The translations under genes were made by a program, and so were the position numbers. DNA of 64,000 bases, from contig CM046876.1 of assembly GCA_025667525.1 (NCBI GenBank), positions 24,701,224 to 24,765,223 on the forward strand. The letters run 5' to 3'. The notes below the pieces were generated by a model. It searched no databases. It saw only the letters and a program-made list of their open reading frames with translations, and was not told where the DNA came from. Shown piece after piece: positions 1 to 13,091 of this stretch. Numbering within the stretch: the stretch's first letter is position 1; every line of letters starts with the position of its first letter. The DNA is from Glebionis coronaria (taxonomy: Eukaryota; Streptophyta; Magnoliopsida; Asterales; Asteraceae).

Positions 1-3000
1 TGTGATTCATCACATTCCATATATAATGGTATCTTATTAATCTTCTTAGCTCAAGTCATACTCAACTTTCTAACCTTGATTTCTTTTGGAATAAAGGAAG
101 ATATAGTTATCTTTGAATCAAACATCACCATCATATTGAGAATTTTGATTCTCCTAATGAACATACCATAACAATGATGTATTTCATTTAGGGAAATATT
201 GTAAGTCAATTTTAACAATATTTAAGATAAATATATATCTTTAGGCTTACCTATATACCAACTAAATCATCTTAATGGTATAATAGATTTCCTAACCATT
301 TTGCATGCTTTATAACTCAAGTAATTTTAAAGTCACTTCATAAAAGTTATAAGTCCATTATACGTTACATGTATATGTCTTTAGTGAAATAGAGACAATA
401 CATTAACGTCTTACTTTATATTATACGTCTTCCAAGACTTTATGTTTGTGACTTTATTCAATAAATCATAAACATGTATAACTAAAGTAAATCATGAACA
501 TCACTAGGTTTCATTCATCTTTTCAAGTTAATTCAATCATACACTATTATATGAACACCACTAGGTTTCATTAGTAGTATAAGATTACTTTATGTATCTT
601 ATGTCATTCAAGGAATTTGTCCTATTTTAAGAAACTTCAAAACATTCCACGCCCGTTCTTACGACATGTGGATATTTTACCCTTTAGTTTATAATTTAGT
701 CCAAGCTCTTACATGACTAAATCAAAACAACAAGTGTTTCTTAAAGTGAATGATATATATATACTTTTAAGTAGTCTTTTAATCATATTGACACATGATC
801 TAAATATTAATTAGATTGTTTAATCTCTTATCTTAAGAGAATCATATCTTTATGAGTTGTTTCTTGCACACAATGTTCATTTCTCCCACTTGTGCATGGA
901 ACAACCTCATATATAAGATAAACATCACGTCTAACGTTCGTCTATACAAAATATGATTGTGCCACATATATTAGCTTTTTACAAGTAGATGTAGAATCAC
1001 TTAATCAACAAGAATCAGTACATAACTATCTTTGAAGATATTAGCGTCAACAATTCGAAAGTAATTATCTTAGGACATACTAAAGATAACATGGGTTATT
1101 ACCAAGATAACAAAGCTTGTAACTCCCACTGACTTAGAGAATGTTTTAATAGACTCAAAATCAGTCATACAACACAATTCTCCCACTGAACTTGACAACA
1201 TTGAAAATGTTTCATAATCGGTGAAAATAATTAGTGTTGTGTTTACTTTCTTACACTTTTAAAAAAAAAACATTCGTAACAATTACTTATAGTGTTTAAG
1301 AGTGTACTCTACTTCGTAAATGATGACTTACCCATCAAATGCTTTTTAACTTGAAAGACTTGACATGCAATTTCTTCCTTAATAGGTCTACCAACCCCAA
1401 AATGGTATGTAGTGCCTATAAATGGTCAAAGCACAACTACTAGACAAATATGCTAGTTTGCCTTATAACCAATTAGCGGTAACTTTTAATAACTCAAAAT
1501 ATGCACTTTTCTTAACAATTAAAATTTTCTATGAGTTATGGATTTGAATTTTACATTTCTAAAATCCTTATTACTCCTTCTTTACTCATGAAAAAGAGTT
1601 TTAGGTTTATCATTCATTTGTAAATTGACTCTATCCTCAACCATACGGTTTGTAGATCAATAAATGAATAAACCATGTACGGTGTAACATTGCATCAATA
1701 CATTTGCAAAAGAATTTACAAAATTCAATTTTAGTATTTTCGATAATACCATTCAAGAAAATAAAATTACCCCGGTAATAATAACCATAGTATTTTTCTT
1801 GAAAACTAGAATCCATATTGACATAGATTTATCACATCAGTTGATCTGCTAGTGACAAATGTATTCAACACAGTAACTTGTCGAACAATAATTGCCAAAT
1901 CAAATTGCAATTTCTAGATATGTCAGGGATTTACATTGCCAAAATCATTTGCATTGTAAACATGTTTCATCCCTTCTTTATGCCTTAAGTTTCCAGATCT
2001 TACTGAGTAACTCAATTAAGTCGACTAATCTAAAGAACGTAAAACCTTCATGTGCAATCTTATTCAGTCATGAAGTTTTCTCTCCATTACAACATCGTCC
2101 AGAATCTCATATGACGAAAATTGTAACTTCAAGTGTTCGTCAATTAGATGGCATATGACTTAAATTTTAGGGTATAGATTTTGGTGTCAAAATCATGTAT
2201 GGAGAAGCATGCATACATCTCCATAACATAAGTTTACTAAAACGTTTAGTAGACTTTTGTTGAGACTAAAAGTTCATCATATACTTGCAAGTTGAGGTAT
2301 TGGTTAATACCAATTAAAGATTTTACACACAACTAAATTCACACCGTACTTTTTCTAGAACTTAGTTATAGCACAAAGCAATAATCTTATTCATTGTGTT
2401 TCGGATGTGAATTAATGTAGTTAAATCAACCTTAAAGAATTATACCAATAACAACCGTAGGTAATTCCAATTTTGACGCACAGGCGAGCCGGGAATTTGG
2501 TCAGCGCTGAAGCATAACACCTCCTTCCTTAACCGGGTACATGACCAGCGGTGCGTTATACCCACTTTATAGTTTGTCAGAATTGAGTAAGCCGTTAAGT
2601 TGCTATTGCAATTCTAATCAACGCAAATCATATGTAATTTAGATCTCAAAACAATTCATTTATTTTAATATGATTTAGTCCATATTAATTTTTCTTGTAA
2701 AAAATTACCCTTGTTTACAACATACAATCAATATAAAACGTATGAAAACAAGTAGGTACAAAAAAAAACTAAATCATAAACACATAATAACAATTTATAT
2801 GTGCAATAAATAAATCAAATAGCCACATGCATACGATTTATTTAATAAATAATATCAAATCTAGGTTTTTATATACATATAAAAGTCTTCCCTAATTTTA
2901 TATTTATTGAATCAAATAAATCATGTAGCAAAAAACGTAACAATTACCACATAAAACATATGATCCATGAAAAACATGCATGTTCATCACGGATCTCCCA

Positions 3001-3377
3001 CATATCTTAACAATTAAATCTCTATGGATCGAAACATGAATTTACATAACATAACAATTAATCATGCAATTCATCAAAATTCCACCTAAATCACTTAACA
3101 ATTAATGAAATCACTACGGATCGTAACCACGCATGACATAACAATTAATTCATGCATACATCTAAAGTTAATTACCATGTAATTTTAGGGTTTACAAAAA
3201 TTTTTTTTTTTTTTTTATAGAAAAATCGGCATAGCCGATTTAAAAATAATAAAAAAACAAAACCCTAATTTTTATAAAACCTAAAAAACAACATGTAATT
3301 TTTAACACAAATCAATATTAGTTAAAAACTTTAGATCTTGATAATTATAATCATGTTAAAACGGCTCTCGATGCCAC
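1..3377 (-). mobile_element. Internal region of a coding-free LTR retrotransposon (copy 1, partial)
   Basis: This segment reads on the minus strand as the 5' half of the internal region of an LTR element related to the complete element at 4623-12074. Matching landmarks are the primer-site region at 3361-3377, the CTAGCAGATCAACTGATG block (about 1836-1853 here, 6671-6688 there), the block around 1360-1430 matching 7220-7290, and the ATGTGATGAATCACA block at 1-15 matching about 8677-8691. No reading frame longer than 88 codons is present and I recognise no gag, protease, reverse transcriptase or integrase motif. It is best called a LARD-type (large retrotransposon derivative) element. Its 3' half and 3' LTR lie beyond the window start. 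Confidence 0.7.
3361..3377 (-). promoter_or_regulatory. Primer-binding-site region of copy 1
   Basis: On the minus strand this reads GTGGCATCGAGAGCCGT directly after the LTR terminus ...CAACA. It resembles the usual initiator-methionine tRNA site TGGTATCAGAGCC with a few changes, and it matches the same position in the plus-strand relative at 5322. Confidence 0.6.
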
Positions 3378-4500
3378 TGTTGGTTTATAGAGTTCATAAC
3401 AATTATTTAAAACCCTAATATGGATCAAAGAGCGCATAGCGGAAGCGATTAACAAGATCATTAATTTAACACAATTATGATTAATCAAGGCTAGGGGTAC
3501 ATACCTTTATCCTAGCAAGATCCACAAGACGACGGAGCAAACGACAACTAGGGTTTATCACGAACACCACAAAGAATATAGTCTAAAGTAAGACTATATC
3601 ACGTTCTTGTACACACGTGATACGGCGAGTTAACCGTGAGTCTAGCACGAACAAACCGAGCTTCCAAGTCTATGGAAGATCTACCCAACAACCCTAGAGA
3701 GGGGCTAGGACTAGATCTAGAATAGCTTATTGAAAATCAAAGAAGAACCCTAATAGGGTGTTTGTTTGGCCGGCGGTTAGAGCAAGAGAAAGAGAGATGT
3801 GTGGTGAAAAATTATGAGGCTTTAGGTTTGTTTATATACACCTTGGAAAACTTCTCTTCCAAGGTTAAACAAGATAAAGCCACAAAATCTTTTCTCCTTA
3901 TCTTTGTCTCCTCTATTTAGGCCGGATATATACATGCTCCAAAAGAGGTTTCCGGAACTTTTCCGACTCCTTCTTTTAGCTTCTTTAACCTTCTATAACG
4001 GTCGTTTAATACTTAACTTTTAATTACTTAACGATCGTTAGCTACGGTTTGATTTAATAAATATAATAAATATATTTAATAAATAAATAAATTAACTCTT
4101 CACGTAATGTGTGCAATCCCGTGATCTCGAGTTCGATCCTATCTCACGACTATTAATTTTAAGTCCATAAACTTTCATGAATTAATTAAAGGGATTTTTG
4201 ATTAAACCATTTAATCCTTTTTATATACGGTTGTTGACAAATTATACGGGTTAAACATTTTAAGTGAGTTTGTGTTCGACCAATTTAAGTCATTAACCCG
4301 TAAATATAACATAAATGTTTTAAATTTAAGAAAAAAATACCGAGTTTGCGGGTCGATTCCGTTAATTTAATTTGAATCTGAAGCTAGTGAGATGACTTGA
4401 CTCAGACATAATCCAAATCTATTTTTTACTCGATCCAAGCTTATTAATTCTTGTTTCGCTTTCAGATCGAGTTACATATCAAGTCAGAAACTGACACCCC
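3378..4500 (-). mobile_element. 5' LTR of copy 1 (outer edge not resolved)
   Basis: The inner edge is set by TGTTGG at 3378 next to the primer site. The segment contains a minus-strand TATA-like TATATAAACA around 3829-3838 and AT-rich sequence. The LTR differs clearly from that of the plus-strand element, so the two belong to different subfamilies. The outer boundary cannot be fixed because the partner LTR is outside the window; 4500 is an estimate. Confidence 0.45.
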
Positions 4501-4622
4501 TACGTTTTGTATCAATCAAATCCTGGTAGATTTCAATACTTTTGAGTTTTGCAGTTTTTCATTAATGAGGAGTTCTCAAGATGTCAGTGAAAGACGTAGG
4601 TAGTAAGGGTCAAGGTTATATA

Positions 4623-5321
4623 TGAAGGAATATGTACACGTAAATAATGTATGTCTGGAAGTCGTCCCGAGCCTAAGGAGACGCACGCGTTAATACGTAA
4701 AACAATTATATATTAATATATTATGCGTAGTATATTAATTACTGATAAGGTATTACAAACATTAATTAATGAGTTAGTTAACGGATTTTTATAAACGATA
4801 GTTAAAAGTTAACTATATAAATTAATACATAAAACAAATAAAAAGGAATTTGTATTTAGTTATAAGTTGTATTCCTATTTGGTATAGGATTGACCTACTT
4901 ATGCATAGTATATAATGGATGACCTTTAGTCATTATATATACTTTTCCAATGATAGAAAACATGAAACCAATCTACGATTGGTTGATTTTGCTTCTATTG
5001 TATGACAAACTAATACTTGATCTATTAGTTTCGGTTTATTTGTTTTAACAAGTATTAATTGGCTTTATCACTAATTAATACTAGCATACTTAATTGTTTG
5101 CTATAACGTATTGTGTGCGTATTCTTAGAGAGGTCATTGTTTGATCTTTGGGTTTTCGTTTATATTGGTGGTTCGATAAAGGTGTTTAATCCATCGCTAA
5201 AAGGTACGTGTTTCTTTATCGTTTATGTTAATTACTTGTCTATACGTGATCTTATATTCCGTTGCGTACTCGTGATTATTAATGTGTTAATATGGTAAAA
5301 GGTTTTTATTAAATTCCAACA
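4623..5321 (+). repeat. 5' LTR of LARD-type element
   Basis: Begins TGAAGGAATATG and ends AATTCCAACA; 699 bp. It matches 11375-12074 almost base for base. A TATA-like stretch lies near 4912-4945. Confidence 0.88.
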
Positions 5322-5336
5322 GTGGCATCACGAGCC
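5322..5336 (+). promoter_or_regulatory. Primer-binding-site region of copy 2
   Basis: GTGGCATCACGAGCC directly follows the 5' LTR. It is a diverged form of the tRNA-iMet complement TGGTATCAGAGCC. Confidence 0.55.
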
Positions 5337-7836
5337 GTTCGTATAGCTTTTAATTACATTAAAAATAACGAAAGAGATAAAATTGTATAAACTTACTATG
5401 ATGCCGTTTGAATTATTTTATTTGATGATTAGTTTTTCATAAACCCTAATTAGGGGTTAATAAAATTAATTAGACAAACCCAAAGTTGTATGCAATTTTT
5501 TGTTGATAAATATCATGTTAATTGTTAATTACTCGTTATTTATCACGTTGTTAATTGTTAAAATTATGGTTCGATCCATGGGAATCATGCAAGTTTACCA
5601 TGGATCATGTGTTCTTGATTAATTGCTTTAATTGAAGTTATGATTGATATGGTATGCATGAAGGATGTGATTAATTGTTAATTGGGTATATGTTTTAGGT
5701 TAATGTTTATTTGTTTTGCTTTTGATTATAATTGGTATATATCATGGTTCAAGCAAAGGGTTTTTCGGAAAATAAAAATAAACCGGACTAAAACTATATG
5801 AAATTTGATTTATTATAATCTTGTTCTTGCTCGATCATATGTGGCAACATATGAGTCGCCCTTACATGGTTTTAGATCTAACTCACGCCGTGATTAGCAA
5901 GAATCAAGTTTATAATTTGTTTTCTATTTTAAATTAGTAAAATTTTATTAATGACGTAATTTGCAAAATTACTATCTAGTTGCAAGGCTAAGGTTCGGGA
6001 AGACTCATCAAGACTTCGGTCTTGTAGATACCATTGCCCTATAATACCTGACTACTTGTAGTCTCCTTATCTTGCATACTATTTAGGAAGCCGCGAATGG
6101 TCTAGGGTTTGAATGATTTTAATCATTCTTTAATCTTTTCCCGTGATAAAATTAAACTTCTTTAAATAGAATACATGTTGAATCGTCAATTTTTATGATA
6201 TCGTTATTTATACAATTGAATTGTCAGTTAATTATGTGGTATCTATAATTAACGAATTGAGTAAATTTGTTAAATTATCATGATACAAAGATGTTGCATG
6301 CTTCTTTGTACATGTTTTGAAATTGTCAAAATTTATACCCTCTGAAATAAGTTTATTTGTCATCCAACATGTAAAAGCACTTGCACTTACTCTTTCACCG
6401 TACGTTAGACTGTGGTGATTTTGCAACCCAAGGTGATATAACACACTTGATTGGGAGACGTCGGTGCTATATAATCACGGTTTTTGGTTGGACGACTTAA
6501 GCAAGTTAAGATAGATGAGACCTTAACTCGTGGTAATAGATGGGATAAACATGCTCGCTTTTTCACTTTTGATTGTCACAAGTGATGTATATAAAGTTGA
6601 GTCCCATAATTCTAGAAGTTGTATTGGATGCAATTATTGAACGTCAATTACCCCTTGAATATCATCATCACTAGCAGATCAACTGATGCGGTGGCGGTAT
6701 GTCTTGGTGGATTCTAGCTTTTAGAAAATTAATTGTTTATTTATAAACATGGGTATTTAATTTTCTATAAAGATAATATTATCGAAAATACTAAAATTGA
6801 ATTTTGTGATTTTTTTTAAACGTATTATTGCAACAAAGTTCCATAAATTAATGCTTGTTTGACAAACAAAGTCTCGTTTTCTTGTAAGAAAGAAAAAGAC
6901 ATATACCTATCCTTTTTCGGTGCAAGAAAAGGCTATTAATAGGTGCGATTGGATTATTGTAATTATCAATCTTTAAGTGAACTTAAATGGTTAAGTAGAT
7001 TTGCACAACTTATTGTTTCAGGTAGATCTCATTAATCTTTTTGAGTTTTTGAGCATCTTTCAAACTAATAAGTCTCTTAGCAATCTCTAGGCAAGCAATA
7101 CTTCTTTTGTTCTTTACATATCGATCCCCTTAAGGCTATAATCGATAGAACAAAACAAGTGTTTTGTTTGTTTATTGTGATTCTAATAACTAGCTTTATT
7201 TATCCTAGTTATTATGTTTTAACCCAAACGTAGGCACTAAATACCCTTATTGAATGGTAGGCCTAATATGGAGGAAATTGCATGCCAGTTTTCAAGTTAG
7301 CATAATAGATAGTCTCTCATTTACATGGTAGAAATTCATACACTCTCTATAATACATAAGTAATTGTTACTTATGGGCATTAAAAGCAAGTAGGGAAGTA
7401 AATAAATCGCTATCTGCTATTTACTGGTGAAGTAACATTTGTAATGTTGTCAAATCCAGTGGGAGCGTTGCGAAATACATTAATGTAATGTTGTCTAATT
7501 TAGTGGGAGCTACAAGCTTGTTTACCTTCGTAGTAATCCATATTATTTCTAGTTTGACTTGAAATAATAATTTACTTTCAGAATATGAAGAACCATAGTT
7601 TTAAGGATAAATGCATCCTATTTTATATGATTATCACTTTTGAAGTATTTTTCATATAATAATTATGCAGAATTTCTTATAAAACTATATGGTTGACATT
7701 TTACTAGTTATTCAAATATACATGACATGATCATATTGTTCACATAAACTATTGTGTTTCATGGTTGTTTATATTCGTACGTGATGTTGTCCCGTGCACA
7801 AGTGGGAGAAATCTTTATTGTGTGCAAGGTACAACA

Positions 7837-8067
7837 CATAACAATATGACAAATGGTTTCTTGACAGCGAGATAAGAATCTAATATTCTGTTAAGGCTCA
7901 TACATTTAATTGTTAATGTATGTTGTCTTGTTTAGAAGATGTCAAGATAAAACTCATAACAATATGACAAATGGTTTATTGACCGTGAGATAAGAATCTA
8001 ATATTCTATTAAGACTTATACATTTAATTTTCAATGTATGTTGTCTTGTTTAGAAAATGTCAAGATA
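7837..8067 (+). repeat. 118-bp tandem duplication inside the LARD element
   Basis: Two adjacent copies (7837-7954 and 7955-8067) share CATAACAATATGAC, the GATAAGAATCTAATATTCT block and the TTGTCTTG...CAAGATA block, with scattered substitutions. Confidence 0.8.
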
Positions 8068-11000
8068 TGAATAACAAGCTATTTCAACTAATTTGTTTAT
8101 ATTTATTGGAATGCTTCTTAGAATGTTTCTTGGAATGCACAATAATATATATGAAGTACGCAATTAACTTAAAATAACTATTGAAGTTGTTCATAGTTAC
8201 TTTGTGAAAGTTTATGTCTCTTGTAAAGCATAAATATATAGTCTTTAATTGTTAAAAGATTATAAACATAAAGTAAATAATCTACTTGTTATATCTTCTT
8301 GTTAATTAACATGAAGTCTTTGAATTATTCAAAGGATAAATAATGTATATAGAGTTATTGAACTATTTAAAGATACATTAGGGCATGCACTAGGTTTTTA
8401 AATGCGATATATTTTCAATCTTGTGTTGACACAATTGATAAGTATTTAACCTAAAGAAAATTAAGTTATTTAGGGATTGTCATATAGTATTACAATCTCA
8501 AATACTCATAGAATATCTTGAGTGATAAATCAAATTCTTTAGAATTATTTGATGTTGATAACTTGAAATACTTTACCTCCAAAAGTTGTCAAGGTTTGGA
8601 AATTGAGTATACAAAGTATATACTTAAATATTACTCGGACCTAGAAGGAAACTAAGACACCATCAAGCTATGGAATGTGATGAATCACATTGAGTCTTTT
8701 AAATTGAAGTTCTGAATTTGTCAAGAACTATCAAGGTATTTTGTGACGTGTTCCAAAAGATAACAATTTGTTATTTCCCTACATGCTAAGTATTTGAAGA
8801 ATAGTCTATGATTACTAAAAGCAAGTGGGAGGACTCGTAGATCTTTAAGAGATAAATAACAAAATACACAACCTTCTAAATATACTAACGAATGTCATAA
8901 TGATGGTGAACATTAAGTGTTTAACATCGTGATGATTGAACTCACATTCATAGATCCGAAAGGATGTCTTTAGAAATTGAATGATATATTGATATGTCAA
9001 TGCTAAGGAATGTATGTTAGAGGATCATGGTGACCCTACTAATCATATAGATGTATTATTGAATCTTGAATGTCATTATTGAATAAAACTCCGAATGAGT
9101 AGATGCAAGTCCATATAAGATAATCAATTTTTGGAGACTTGATTAATCTTTAACCAATCGGTTAGACTGTGAGGTGAATATAAGTTTCTTTAGTGAAAGA
9201 CTCGTATGGACAATATTGTACACATGATTAATGCACAATATGTGATAGAAAAGTTCTACATGCATTAATAAAGATGATTTGTTGTCATGATAGTTTTATA
9301 ATGATAGATATGACAATGTAATATTTAAACTCTTTTGTACGATTACATTAGCGAGGACGGTTGTGATCAAAGTGTTTATAAATTACAATAATCTTTATGT
9401 AGTGTACATAATGCGAGAATCCATGTATGGATTAATGCATGCATCTAAAGAATATATCTCAAGTCTAATTATTAAATCCATGTTTTGATTTTTAATTAGA
9501 TTTAAGATAACTTGTGAGTACATCTAAAAGCTAGTGGGAGTATTATGTTTATTTCTTAAATGACATATGATGTATAACATATGGAAAGCAATATTCCATG
9601 TAAGCTAGATGTTAAACCTTAGCTTGGAATAAGGTTTCATATGAAAGGGTTTAGAAATTAAACGTATGACCTTGATATGTATGTTTATTGTAATAAACAT
9701 TTGTGGTTAATAAAATCCAACACAACATGAAATATCGTTTAGAAAGTCTCAATGAATGTATCTCATTTGATAAGAGTTGACATAAGATGAAAACTTAAGG
9801 GATTCATCATGTAAATCGTATTGTGTGTATGGATAGTTGTAAAACTTGTATAAGTACAAGAAAATTTGACAACAACGATTGCTTAAAGAGAAAATCATTT
9901 CGATGATTAGTACAAATGTTATGATAAGATTTGTTTGGGATAGAATGATTATTACTAACTTGAATTGTTCCAAGTAATGAATATTCTATATGATAATAAG
10001 ATGTAATTATCATTGTCAACAAACTTAGAGTTTAGAAAGACACCAAATATTATCATAATAATAATTTATAGTTTATGGATTATAATATATCAAGTGATGT
10101 TTCTAGACATGCATGATAGATTGATTGAGATAACACTCAATACTAATCATGGTACGATTTCAGCTTTGATGATGACCATGTGGATTAGCTATGTTCAAAT
10201 TGAGCATAATGTTGCAATACATATTAAAAGAATAAAGAATACTTTATAGTTTAAGAAGCTATTAAAGAAGATTGTTTTCAATAAGGTGTTTTGTTGGACT
10301 CACACACCTTATAGGATGTACATCAACGATACTCTCATTTTGTTGTGTGTTCATATATAGAAACGTACATAATAACAATCATTATATATGTTCAGAGATT
10401 TTCACAATTGTGAATTTGAAATAAGTATTCTCAAAATTTCAAAGATCAAACCTAGTAAAGTTTTATGAAATATAAGCCTTGACAACAAGTATGATCGTCA
10501 TATCTTGAGGCATGATTTTTCAACTAAGGTTATCATGCATTGATATTTTAGTATTTGGATAAAGGATATTGTTAAACAATATTTATTTTGTAAATTGAAG
10601 TATTGGATATTTTTGTTTTATTTAATATTTATTGGTCCTATTTTTGCATGTTTAAATCCTTGAATAATATGTTATTCTAAATTGTCTATGTCGATTGATT
10701 ATATGAGAATATAATTGAATAAAGACATATATGAGAGATGGTAATATTCGTAGAATATGTAAGAACGGTTCACCAACTCATACGATATCCAAAAGTTGTA
10801 TATTGGACATCTCCTACTAACAAGTCAATCACTTTATGGATCAGCGTCTTTAAGTGAAACTTGTAAATGATCTACATTACTAAATCCTTTGACTTGAGAT
10901 GCAAGCAGGTCTTATATATGTGGATGGTACTTTTTGCTATAGTTCTAACGCTATCCTGAATAAGGTAGTAATAAACACTATAATCATTTGTATCTTGAAA

Positions 11001-11364
11001 CATGTAAGAGGCACGTGTAGTCAAGATAAAATTTGTTCATTCAACTAAGATTGAAGAATAATGCTACTGGGCCCCTCGTTAATTAGTTAGATGTTTGTAT
11101 GGCCATACCCAATGATAATCTAGATTTGTCTCGATTAGATTGGTAATCTATATTAATTATGTAATGCGAGAAACAGAATAGTTAAAATGGAATGACTTTG
11201 ATCCATATCCATCATTAACATGGCATTTGAGAAACAAAGGGATTGTAAATATTTTAAGTCATTTAAATGTACTTTATGGAAAACTACACTCGAGAGTTTC
11301 CGGGAACATTGGCGTGTTGCTAGACGCTAACCAATGTTATTATATTATATTATTGTACATGTCC

Positions 11365-11374
11365 AAGTGAGAGC
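11365..11374 (+). promoter_or_regulatory. Polypurine tract of LARD-type element
   Basis: AAGTGAGAGC directly precedes the TG of the 3' LTR at 11375, where plus-strand DNA synthesis would be primed. Related AGTGGGAG copies occur inside the element (see findings). Confidence 0.55.
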
Positions 11375-12074
11375 TGAAGGAATATGTACACGTAAATAAT
11401 ATATGTCTGGAAGTCGTCCCGAGCCTAAGGAGACGCACGCGTTAATACGTAAAACAATTATATATTAATATATTATGCGTAATATATTAATTACTGATTA
11501 GGTATTACAAACGTTAATTAATGAGTTAGTTAACGGATTTTTATAAACGATAGTTAAAAGTTAACTATATAAATTAATACATAAAACAAATAAAAAGGAA
11601 TTTGTATTTAGTTATAAGTTGTATTCCTATTTGGTATAGGATTGACCTACTTATGCATAGTATATAATGGATGACCTTTAGTCATTATATATACTTTTCC
11701 TATGATAGAAAACATGAAACCAATCTACGATTGGTTGATTTTGCTTCTATTGTATGACAAACTAATACTTGATCTATTAGTTTCGGTTTATTTGTTTTAA
11801 TAAGTATTAATTGGCTTTATCACTAATTAGTACTAACATATTTAATTGTTTGTTATAACGTATTGTGTGCGTATTCTTAGAGAGGTCATTGTTTGATCTT
11901 TGGGTTTTCGTTTATATTGGTGGTTCGATAATTGTGTCTAATCCATCGCTAAAAAGGTACGTGTTTCTTTATCGTTTATGTTAATTACTTGTCTATACGT
12001 GATCTTATATTCCGCCGCGTACTCGTGATTATTAATGTGTTAATATGGTAAAAGGTTTTTATTAAATTCAAACA
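11375..12074 (+). repeat. 3' LTR of LARD-type element
   Basis: About 700 bp, TGAAGGAATATG...AATTCAAACA. It differs from the 5' LTR by a small number of substitutions and single-base indels, and is followed by the ATATA target duplication at 12075-12079. Confidence 0.88.
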
Positions 12075-12079
12075 ATATA

Positions 12080-12372
12080 GACCCCCTAAAAATACAATCT
12101 ATACCCCCTGAATTTTCATGTTTTTTTATTTTTTTATTTTTCTTTTAATTTTTTTAATTTTGAGATTGTTATAAAACTGTAAAACGGAAAGTATGAAATA
12201 AAAAAATAAATTCTAGCGAGTCAAAACTGTTAAACTATCAAAAAACGCGGAACAGAAACTGATAAAAACAATGTCCAAAAAATGACAGGAGACAAAAAAT
12301 ACATGAATAATGTAATTTTTAATACTTTTTTTAGGGATAGAGGTACCAATAGGGGTACCAGGTAGTAAATAC
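12080..12372 (+). repeat. AT-rich dispersed repeat, single-arm copy
   Basis: Starts GACCCCCTAAAAATAC and ends near GGTACCAATAGGGGTACC. The core (TTATAAAACTG, then AAACGGAA, then GCGGAACAGAAACTGATA) recurs in both arms of the palindromic element at 29033-29632, so this is one arm of the same family. No coding capacity is seen. Class unknown; a foldback or MITE-type DNA element is possible. Confidence 0.6.
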
Positions 12373-13091
12373 CAATATATGTCAGAAGTCCGAAGTAATG
12401 TGGCACTCTTTAGTTGACACTATCCTATCCATTCACACTATTGTCCCACAATACATACCAATTGACAGATTCAACTCTTTAAGAACGGTGTGATTCATGC
12501 TTTGGTTTCTTTAAGCTAGCAAAAGACTCATTTTTATAGCACGTATATAGTCGTATACCATTTTGCTATTTTATATGAAGAATAGCAAAGCAAGTAATAG
12601 AAACACAACCCTAATGCCTTAAATGATACAAGAAATTTTACTTTGTTTATATTGATGACCGGTAGCTAAAACCCTAATGCTTTAAATTTATAAATCGGGC
12701 TTGAGCCTTATTTATCTACTAATAATTTAACGGTCGATTATTTAGGAATGTGTTAATATGTTACAATTTGTTCAAGGAGGTCACAAATTTAGATACACAG
12801 ATTGCTTTAAACTAGACAATACTTTTGAAGGAGACATTTGAATGACTGGTGATAGTGTTTGAAGATTTACAGATATATATTTATGAACAATAACAAAATT
12901 ACACAGAATCATACTATCTGTTATATAAACATAAATTTGTAAATGAGTCGATGCGGTGTAAGTTCAACCTTCTTTGAACATTCAAAGGAATCAAAATTAT
13001 CTACCAGAATTATGCTAAAACCTATTAACACATGAACAATATTGATTGAAATACTCTTCGAGCTCGAGTTATTTGATAAAAGCAGGACGTC
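12373..13091. other. Intergenic, 3' flank of the DUF1645 gene
   Basis: AT-rich sequence with no reading frame or repeat that I recognise. The part next to 13092 should hold the 3' untranslated region of the minus-strand gene. Confidence 0.5.

Larger units (their letters stand above)
4623..12074 (+). mobile_element. Complete LARD-type LTR retrotransposon (copy 2)
   Basis: A full-length 7452-bp element with near-identical LTRs (4623-5321 and 11375-12074), each TG...CA, flanked by a perfect 5-bp target duplication ATATA (4618-4622 and 12075-12079). A primer-site-like sequence follows the 5' LTR and a purine-rich AAGTGAGAG precedes the 3' LTR. The 6-kb internal region carries no long reading frame and no recognisable gag or pol motif, so it must depend on proteins of another element. 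Similar LTRs and intact target duplication suggest a fairly recent insertion. The superfamily is not certain; primer-site form and 5-bp duplication fit Copia or Gypsy. Confidence 0.85.

Noticed and set aside
1892..10249. Short open frames (60-90 codons) in the LARD elements
   Set aside because: They are not conserved between the two related copies and show no protein family resemblance.
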